From: Cytobacillus suaedae
GTDB taxonomy: Bacteria > Bacillota > Bacilli > Bacillales > Bacillaceae_L
NCBI GenBank assembly: GCA_014960805.1
Contig: CP063163.1
Coordinates: forward strand, 2,064,001 to 2,128,000
DNA: 64,000 nt
Reading direction: 5' to 3'
Part shown: in pieces, positions 58,592 through 64,000 of the stretch
How positions within the stretch are numbered: position 1 is the first letter of the stretch
Layout: the number at the start of each line of letters is the position of its first letter
Notes under the pieces: model-generated
What the model saw: only the letters and a program-made list of their open reading frames with translations
Databases searched by the model: none
What the model was told of the DNA's origin: nothing
Program-made: the position numbers and the translations under genes

Positions 58592-58790
58592 ACATATCCA
58601 ACCACATATTATTCGATGAATATTTCATATTAAATATAATGGACAAGTCATCTTTTAACTGAAAAAGGATAACTTTATAAGTTTATTCGATTTTTATATG
58701 TTAATTTCTAGTGATTTAGTTGGAAAAGTGCTACACTATTATACGTAATTACTTTCATAATAACGAACGTATTCCAAAGGGGTGTAAGAC

Positions 58791-60530
58791 ATGATCAATC
58801 AACTTTCATGGAAAGTTGGCGGACAACAAGGGGAAGGAATCGAAAGTACAGGAGAAATTTTCTCTATTGCACTAAATCGATTAGGTTACTATTTATACGG
58901 TTATCGCCACTTTTCATCTCGTATTAAAGGTGGACATACTAACAATAAAATTCGTGTAAGTACAACACAAGTTCGCTCAATTTCTGATGACCTTGATATA
59001 TTAGTAGCTTTTGACCAAGAAACAATTGATGTGAACTATAGTGAATTACGTGAAGGTGGCATTGTAATCGCTGATGCGAAATTTAATCCAACTTTAGCTG
59101 CTGATTCTAAAGGTACATTATATGCGGTACCATTTACTGATATTGCAACTGATCTAGGTACATCTTTAATGAAAAACATGGTAGCAGTAGGTGCTTCTAG
59201 TGCATTACTTGATCTTGATATTAAAGTTTATCAAGAAGTAGTTGAAGAAATCTTTGGTAAAAAAGGTGAACAAGTTGTCGCTAAAAACATGGAAGCTGTG
59301 AAAGCTGGAGCAGATTTCATGAGGGAACAACTTGGTGAAAACGTTGGTGCTATGCAACTTGAAAAAGCTGATGGCAAAAAACGTATGTTTATGATTGGAA
59401 ATGATGCAATTGCTATGGGTGCTTTAGCAGGTGGAGCACGTTTTATGCCAGCTTACCCTATTACTCCGGCATCAGAAATCATGGAATACTTAATCGTAAA
59501 ATTACCTCAATTCGGTGGTACAGTTATTCAAACAGAAGACGAAATTGCTGCTTGTACAATGGCAATTGGCGGTAACTATGCTGGTGTGAGAACATTAACT
59601 GCTTCAGCAGGTCCTGGTCTTTCACTTATGATGGAAGCTATTGGTCTATCTGGTATTACTGAAACACCACTTGTAATTGTTGATACACAACGTGGAGGTC
59701 CAAGTACTGGATTACCTACAAAACAAGAACAATCTGACTTAATGGCAATGATCTATGGTACACATGGTGAAATTCCTAAGGTTGTAATGGCGCCAAGTAC
59801 TGTACAGGAAGCATTTTATGATGCAGTGGAAGCGTTTAACATCGCTGAAGAGTACCAAGTACCTGTTATTCTACTAACAGACCTACAGCTTTCTTTAGGT
59901 AAACAAACTGTAGAGCCATTAGATTACAATAAAATTGAAATTCGCCGTGGTAAGCTAGACCTTACTAAAGAACTTCCTGAAAGAGAAGATAAAGGCTATT
60001 TCAAGCGTTTTGAAGTAACAGAAGATGGTGTATCGCCACGTATTATCCCAGGTACGAAAAATGGTATTTACCATGTTACTGGTGTTGAGCATGATGAGAC
60101 TGGTAAACCATCTGAAAGTGCAGGAAACCGTAAAGCACAAATGGACAAACGTATGAGAAAGCTTAACAATATTAAGTTCGATACACCAGTTCATATTAAT
60201 GCAAAACATGATGAAGCTGACGTATTAGTTATTGGTTTTAACTCAACTCGTGGAACAATTGAAGAGGCAATGACAAGAATTGAGAATGATGGTATTAAAG
60301 TTAACCATGCTCACATTCGATTACTTCACCCGTTCCCAACTGATGAATTATTACCTTTAGTTAAATCAGCTAAAAAAGTTGTTGTTGTAGAAAATAACGC
60401 AACTGGACAACTTGCAAATATCATCAAAATGAACGTAGGAAACGCTGAAAAGATTATAAATCAATTGAAATATGACGGAAATCCTTTCCTACCTCATGAA
60501 ATTCACACGAAATGTAAGGAGTTGTTCTAA
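58791..60530 (+). CDS. korA: 2-oxoacid:ferredoxin oxidoreductase, alpha (fused gamma-alpha) subunit
   Basis: KorA, 579 aa. The N-terminal gamma-type domain starts VGGQQGEGIESTGEIFSIAL, and the alpha pyrimidine-binding domain follows from about residue 195 (AYPITPASEIMEYL, then QTEDEIAACTMAIGGNYAG). With KorB it oxidises 2-oxoglutarate (or another 2-oxoacid) to the CoA ester with ferredoxin as acceptor. ATG behind AAAGGGGTGTAAGAC. Substrate identity is by family; no ferredoxin gene is adjacent. Confidence 0.92.
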   Translation: MINQLSWKVGGQQGEGIESTGEIFSIALNRLGYYLYGYRHFSSRIKGGHTNNKIRVSTTQVRSISDDLDILVAFDQETIDVNYSELREGGIVIADAKFNPTLAADSKGTLYAVPFTDIATDLGTSLMKNMVAVGASSALLDLDIKVYQEVVEEIFGKKGEQVVAKNMEAVKAGADFMREQLGENVGAMQLEKADGKKRMFMIGNDAIAMGALAGGARFMPAYPITPASEIMEYLIVKLPQFGGTVIQTEDEIAACTMAIGGNYAGVRTLTASAGPGLSLMMEAIGLSGITETPLVIVDTQRGGPSTGLPTKQEQSDLMAMIYGTHGEIPKVVMAPSTVQEAFYDAVEAFNIAEEYQVPVILLTDLQLSLGKQTVEPLDYNKIEIRRGKLDLTKELPEREDKGYFKRFEVTEDGVSPRIIPGTKNGIYHVTGVEHDETGKPSESAGNRKAQMDKRMRKLNNIKFDTPVHINAKHDEADVLVIGFNSTRGTIEEAMTRIENDGIKVNHAHIRLLHPFPTDELLPLVKSAKKVVVVENNATGQLANIIKMNVGNAEKIINQLKYDGNPFLPHEIHTKCKELF

Positions 60531-61397
60531 ATGGCAACATTTAAAGAGTTTCGTAATAATGTAAAGCCTAACTGGTGCCCTGGTTGTGGAGACTTCTCCG
60601 TACAAGCAGCCATTCAGCGAGCAGCTGCTAACGTTGGTTTAGAGCCTGAAGAATTAGCTGTTATTTCAGGTATTGGATGTTCTGGTCGTATTTCTGGTTA
60701 TATCAATGCATACGGATTACATGGTATCCACGGTCGATCACTTCCTATCGCGCAAGGTGTAAAAATGGCTAACAAAGATTTAACAGTTATTGCATCTGGT
60801 GGAGACGGAGATGGTTTTGCGATTGGATTAGGACATACAATTCATGCGATTCGTCGTAATATTGATGTAACTTACATCGTAATGGATAACCAAATCTATG
60901 GTTTAACTAAAGGTCAAACATCACCTCGTAGTGATGTGGGCTTCAAAACTAAGAGTACTCCAAAAGGATCAATTGAGTCAGCACTTTCAGTAATGGAAAT
61001 GGCGTTAACTGCTGGTGGAACGTTTGTTGCACAAAGTTTCTCAACAGATCTTAAGGATTTAACAGCACTTATTGAAGCAGGTATTAATCATAAGGGCTTC
61101 TCTCTTATTAACGTTTTCAGTCCATGTGTAACTTACAATAAAGTAAACACATATGACTGGTTTAAAGAAAATTTAACTAAGCTAAGTGATATTGAAGGCT
61201 ATGATCCACACAACCGTATGACTGCTATGAAAACTCTAATGGAGCACAAAGGTCTAGTTACGGGTCTAATCTATCAAAACACTGAGCAAAAGTCTTACCA
61301 AGAACTTGTTCATGGTTATAGTGAAACATCTTTAGCTCATGCTGATTTATCATTAAGTGAAGAGAAATTTAATAAATTAGTTTCTGAGTTTATGTAG
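60531..61397 (+). CDS. korB: 2-oxoacid:ferredoxin oxidoreductase, beta subunit
   Basis: KorB, 288 aa, binds thiamine diphosphate and the iron-sulfur cluster. CPGCGD at 16-21 and Cys in GIGCSGRISGY supply cluster ligands, and GGDGDGFAIGLGH is the ThDP/Mg motif. The ATG starts immediately after the korA stop with AAGGAG 12 bases upstream, so the subunits are coupled. Together they give an alternative to 2-oxoglutarate dehydrogenase. Confidence 0.93.
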   Translation: MATFKEFRNNVKPNWCPGCGDFSVQAAIQRAAANVGLEPEELAVISGIGCSGRISGYINAYGLHGIHGRSLPIAQGVKMANKDLTVIASGGDGDGFAIGLGHTIHAIRRNIDVTYIVMDNQIYGLTKGQTSPRSDVGFKTKSTPKGSIESALSVMEMALTAGGTFVAQSFSTDLKDLTALIEAGINHKGFSLINVFSPCVTYNKVNTYDWFKENLTKLSDIEGYDPHNRMTAMKTLMEHKGLVTGLIYQNTEQKSYQELVHGYSETSLAHADLSLSEEKFNKLVSEFM

Positions 61398-61409
61398 ATT
61401 TCTTATTCG

Positions 61410-61443
61410 GTCCTCTTCTTCCTTTAGGAGAGGGCTTTTTTTA
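61410..61443 (+). terminator. korB terminator
   Basis: A 10-bp stem GTCCTCTTCT with AGGAGAGGGC (G-U pairs included) and a six-base loop, followed by TTTTTTT. Confidence 0.8.
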
Positions 61444-61601
61444 TTATTTAGGGGAAATTAATAACGCTTACATAAAAATTTATGATTTTTTGTGCCAGGT
61501 GCTCAAGTGTTCGTGTGGTGTGGAATGACTCCTTTACTGAAATCCAAAACGGTGATAACATGTAATTATATCAGTAACTTGTTAAGAATGGAGTGTTCAT
61601 G

Positions 61602-62642
61602 ATGAATGGAAAGATGAGAGCAATTGTTAAGCACCACCGTGGTGTAGGTGCACAACTACAAATGGTTGATATTCCTCAAATTAAAGATAATGAAGTTTTA
61701 ATAAAAGTAAAAGCAACTTCAATTTGTGGTACAGATGTTCATATTTACACTTGGGATGAATGGTCTCAAAGCCGAGTAAATCCGCCGTATGTTTTTGGTC
61801 ATGAATTTGCAGGTGAGGTTGTTGAAGTAGGTTCAAAGGTTACAAATCTTCAAATAGGAGATGCGGTGTCTGCTGAAACACATTTAGTTTGTGGAGAATG
61901 TCCACAATGTTTAACTGGTCAATACCATATCTGTAAAAATACAAAAATTATCGGTGTAGATACGAATGGTTGCTTTGCGGAGTATGTAGCCTTACCTGCT
62001 ACAAACTTATGGAAGAATCCTAAAGAAATGCCCTTTGATGTTGCATCTGTACAAGAACCTATGGGGAATGCTGTGCATACAGTTCTCTCAGGGGATGTTG
62101 CAGGAAAAACGGTAGCGGTAATTGGCTGTGGACCGATTGGTATTATGGCAGTTGGAGTAGCAAAAGCTGCAGGAGCTTCCCAAGTAATTGCCTTTGACCT
62201 AAACGATTACCGACTAGATTTAGCAACACAAATGGGAGCAACTACTGTTGTGAATTCCAAGAATGAAGATCCTCTTGAGGTAGTATCAAAGCTTACTGAT
62301 GGCAATGGAGTAGATATAGTATGTGAGATGTCAGGACATCCGGTTGCTATGAACCAAGGCTTCAAAATGGTAACAAATGGCGGACGTGTTTCAATTCTTA
62401 GTTTGCCAGTTCGTCCAGTTGAAATTGATGTTACGAATGATATCGTTTTTAAAGGGATTCAAGTTCATGGAATCACTGGTAGAAAAATGTATGAAACGTG
62501 GCAACAAGTTTCTCGTCTATTAAAATCTGGACAAGTAGACGTTAAACCGATGATAACACACCACTTCCCACTTGAGGACTTTGAAAAAGGCTTTGATCTT
62601 ATGATTCAAGGAAATTGCGGAAAAGTTGTGTTAATCCCTTAG
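61602..62642 (+). CDS. tdh: L-threonine 3-dehydrogenase
   Basis: Zinc-dependent medium-chain dehydrogenase, 346 aa, that oxidises threonine to 2-amino-3-ketobutyrate. The catalytic zinc site is seen in SICGTDVHIYTWDEW and GHEFAGEVVEVG, the structural zinc cysteines in CGECPQCLTGQYHIC, and the NAD fold in VAVIGCGPIGIMAVG. Start ATG at 61602 is eight bases after GGAG; the ATG at 61599 is a close alternative. It forms the threonine degradation pair with kbl downstream, though a hairpin separates them. Confidence 0.94.
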   Translation: MNGKMRAIVKHHRGVGAQLQMVDIPQIKDNEVLIKVKATSICGTDVHIYTWDEWSQSRVNPPYVFGHEFAGEVVEVGSKVTNLQIGDAVSAETHLVCGECPQCLTGQYHICKNTKIIGVDTNGCFAEYVALPATNLWKNPKEMPFDVASVQEPMGNAVHTVLSGDVAGKTVAVIGCGPIGIMAVGVAKAAGASQVIAFDLNDYRLDLATQMGATTVVNSKNEDPLEVVSKLTDGNGVDIVCEMSGHPVAMNQGFKMVTNGGRVSILSLPVRPVEIDVTNDIVFKGIQVHGITGRKMYETWQQVSRLLKSGQVDVKPMITHHFPLEDFEKGFDLMIQGNCGKVVLIP

Positions 62643-62654
62643 TTTACATGCACG

Positions 62655-62697
62655 CAAGCGTCTAGTTACTAGTAATGTGTCTAGACGCTTGTTATTA
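62655..62697 (+). terminator. Hairpin between tdh and kbl
   Basis: Perfect 11-bp stem CAAGCGTCTAG/CTAGACGCTTG with a 15-base loop; the 3' side is TTATTA, a weak U-tract. Probably partial termination within the tdh-kbl pair. Confidence 0.65.
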
Positions 62698-62739
62698 TAG
62701 TAATAGTAAAGTATATGTACATAACAAGGAGGGTTTTAA

Positions 62740-63915
62740 TTGAAGGGATTTGAATATTTACAAGAAGAACTTAATGAAATGAAACAAAAAGGTACATTTC
62801 GTAAGCTGGTACCATTAGAGTCAGACCAAAGCTCTAAAGTTAAGATAAATGGTAAAGAAGTAATTCAGCTTTCGTCCAATAACTACTTAGGATTAACAAC
62901 ACATCCAAGATTACGTAAAGCAGCTCTTGAAGCAGTTGAAAACTATGGGGCTGGTACAGGTTCTGTTCGTACAATTGCTGGTACATTCTCTATGCATGAA
63001 GAGCTTGAACAGAAGCTTGCGAAATTTAAACATACTGAAGCAGCTCTAGTGTTCCAATCAGGTTTTACGACAAATCAGGGGGTTTTATCTGCCATCCTAA
63101 CTCCTGAAGATGTGGTTATTTCAGATGAGTTAAATCATGCTTCAATTATTGATGGCATTCGTTTAACGAAATCTGGACGTAAGGTATACAAGCATGTTGA
63201 TATGGAAGACCTTGAAAAAGCATTACAGGAAACACAAAATTATCGTAAACGTCTAATTGTAACAGATGGCGTGTTCTCAATGGATGGAAATATTGCGCCA
63301 CTTCCTAAAATTGTAGAATTAGCTGAAAAATATGATGCTTTAATCATGGTTGATGATGCTCATGCTTCTGGTGTACTAGGGAAAAATGGACGTGGTACAG
63401 TTAACCACTTTGATCTTGATGGACGAGTACACATTCAAGTGGGTACTCTAAGTAAGGCAGTAGGTGTGTTAGGTGGTTACGTTGCAAGTACACAAACACT
63501 GATCGATTATTTAATTCATAAAGGTCGTCCGTTCCTATTCAGTACTTCGCATCCGCCAGCTGTTACAGCTGCGTGTATTGAAGCGATTAATGTATTGTTA
63601 GAGGAGCCGGAATTAATTGAAAAGCTTTGGGACAACACTGCATTCCTAAAAGAAGGACTAGAAAAACTAGGCTTTAACACTGGGCATAGCGAAACACCAA
63701 TTACTCCAGTAATTGTTGGAGAAGAAGCATTAACACACCAGTTCTCAGATAAATTATTAGAATATGGTGTATTTGCTCAAGGTATCGCTTTCCCAACCGT
63801 TGCTAAGGGATTAGGCCGTGTACGTACCATTGTTACAGCTGAACATTCAAAAGAAGAATTACAACAAGCTCTTAATAGCTTTGAAAAAGCTGGAAAAGAA
63901 CTTGGGATTATATAA
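62740..63915 (+). CDS. kbl: Glycine C-acetyltransferase (2-amino-3-ketobutyrate CoA ligase)
   Basis: PLP enzyme of the alpha-oxoamine synthase family, 391 aa, that splits 2-amino-3-ketobutyrate with CoA into glycine and acetyl-CoA. The motifs [24 protein letters not shown], and the PLP lysine K239 in [14 protein letters not shown] are all present. TTG start behind AAGGAGGGTTTTAA, a strong site. It completes the threonine-to-glycine route of Tdh. The family also includes 8-amino-7-oxononanoate synthase; the tdh neighbour supports kbl. Confidence 0.95.
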   Translation: MKGFEYLQEELNEMKQKGTFRKLVPLESDQSSKVKINGKEVIQLSSNNYLGLTTHPRLRKAALEAVENYGAGTGSVRTIAGTFSMHEELEQKLAKFKHTEAALVFQSGFTTNQGVLSAILTPEDVVISDELNHASIIDGIRLTKSGRKVYKHVDMEDLEKALQETQNYRKRLIVTDGVFSMDGNIAPLPKIVELAEKYDALIMVDDAHASGVLGKNGRGTVNHFDLDGRVHIQVGTLSKAVGVLGGYVASTQTLIDYLIHKGRPFLFSTSHPPAVTAACIEAINVLLEEPELIEKLWDNTAFLKEGLEKLGFNTGHSETPITPVIVGEEALTHQFSDKLLEYGVFAQGIAFPTVAKGLGRVRTIVTAEHSKEELQQALNSFEKAGKELGII

Positions 63916-63922
63916 TCGGTTT

Positions 63923-63950
63923 AGAGAGGATTTTGATTCCTCTCTTTTTT
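63923..63950 (+). terminator. kbl terminator
   Basis: An 8-bp stem AGAGAGGA/TCCTCTCT followed by TTTTT. The last 50 bases of the window show no further feature. Confidence 0.83.
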
Positions 63951-64000
63951 AACGTAAAATTTTTTTACATTTATTAACAGTATTAAATTCCGATGAAAAA

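Noticed and set aside
61490-61560. GTGCCAGG-containing stretch upstream of tdh as a possible dispersed repeat
   Set aside because: It faintly resembles intergenic repeats I recall from other Bacillus genomes, but only one copy is in the window and no inverted ends can be defined.

Overview
The window is a contiguous, low-GC, strictly plus-strand stretch of a spore-forming Bacillaceae chromosome (Bacillus sensu lato). The gene order is the well-known Bacillus core block from the end of the flagellar/chemotaxis operon to tdh-kbl. Spore genes (spoIIIE, dpaA/dpaB, spoVS), sigD, pnp, recA and rny, strong AGGAGG-type ribosome binding sites, frequent TTG/GTG starts and hairpin-plus-U terminators all fit Firmicutes. 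I see no tRNA or rRNA gene, prophage, CRISPR array or insertion sequence with a transposase.

Layout. (1) 1-3.5 kb: end of cheD, sigD, a FapA/DUF342 gene, a small uncharacterised gene and a SwrB/YlxL-like gene. (2) 3.5-11.2 kb: rpsB, tsf, pyrH, frr, uppS, cdsA, dxr, rasP (translation, UMP kinase, isoprenoid and phospholipid precursors, intramembrane proteolysis). (3) 11.3-28 kb: proS, polC, then rimP-nusA-rnpM-ylxQ-infB-ylxP-rbfA, truB, ribF, rpsO, pnp (replication, transcription elongation, ribosome maturation, RNA decay). A 526-base gap between rbfA and truB holds two inverted copies of a palindromic MITE-like element. (4) 28-36 kb: ylxY, an M16 peptidase, ymxH, dipicolinate synthase dpaAB, then asd-dapG-dapA, which make the dihydrodipicolinate used for both spore dipicolinic acid and lysine/peptidoglycan. 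(5) 36-45 kb: tepA-ylzJ, spoIIIE, a GntR regulator and a nucleoside ABC transporter of the BmpA/NupOPQ type. (6) 45-53 kb: ymfF-ymfH-ymfI (linked in B. subtilis to EF-P modification), ymfJ, ymfK, rodZ-like ymfM, pgsA, cinA. (7) 53-64 kb: recA, rny, ymdB, spoVS, an M19 dipeptidase, korAB, tdh-kbl.

The most informative non-coding signals are: two terminator-like hairpins in the rimP-nusA leader; a pseudoknot-capable rpsB leader; a LexA box and near-consensus promoter at recA; a sigma-H-like promoter at spoVS; a sigma-K-like promoter at dpaA; a cre-like site just downstream of the -10 of a korAB promoter; a terminator plus extended -10 between cheD and sigD; and the paired inverted repeat element. 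No wholly new multigene system is evident. The least characterised genes are the 102-aa flagellar-operon protein, ymfJ and ymfK (an ACT-like N-terminus followed by a P-loop-like motif).

Start codons were chosen by ribosome binding site spacing and by family length from memory; no database search was run.
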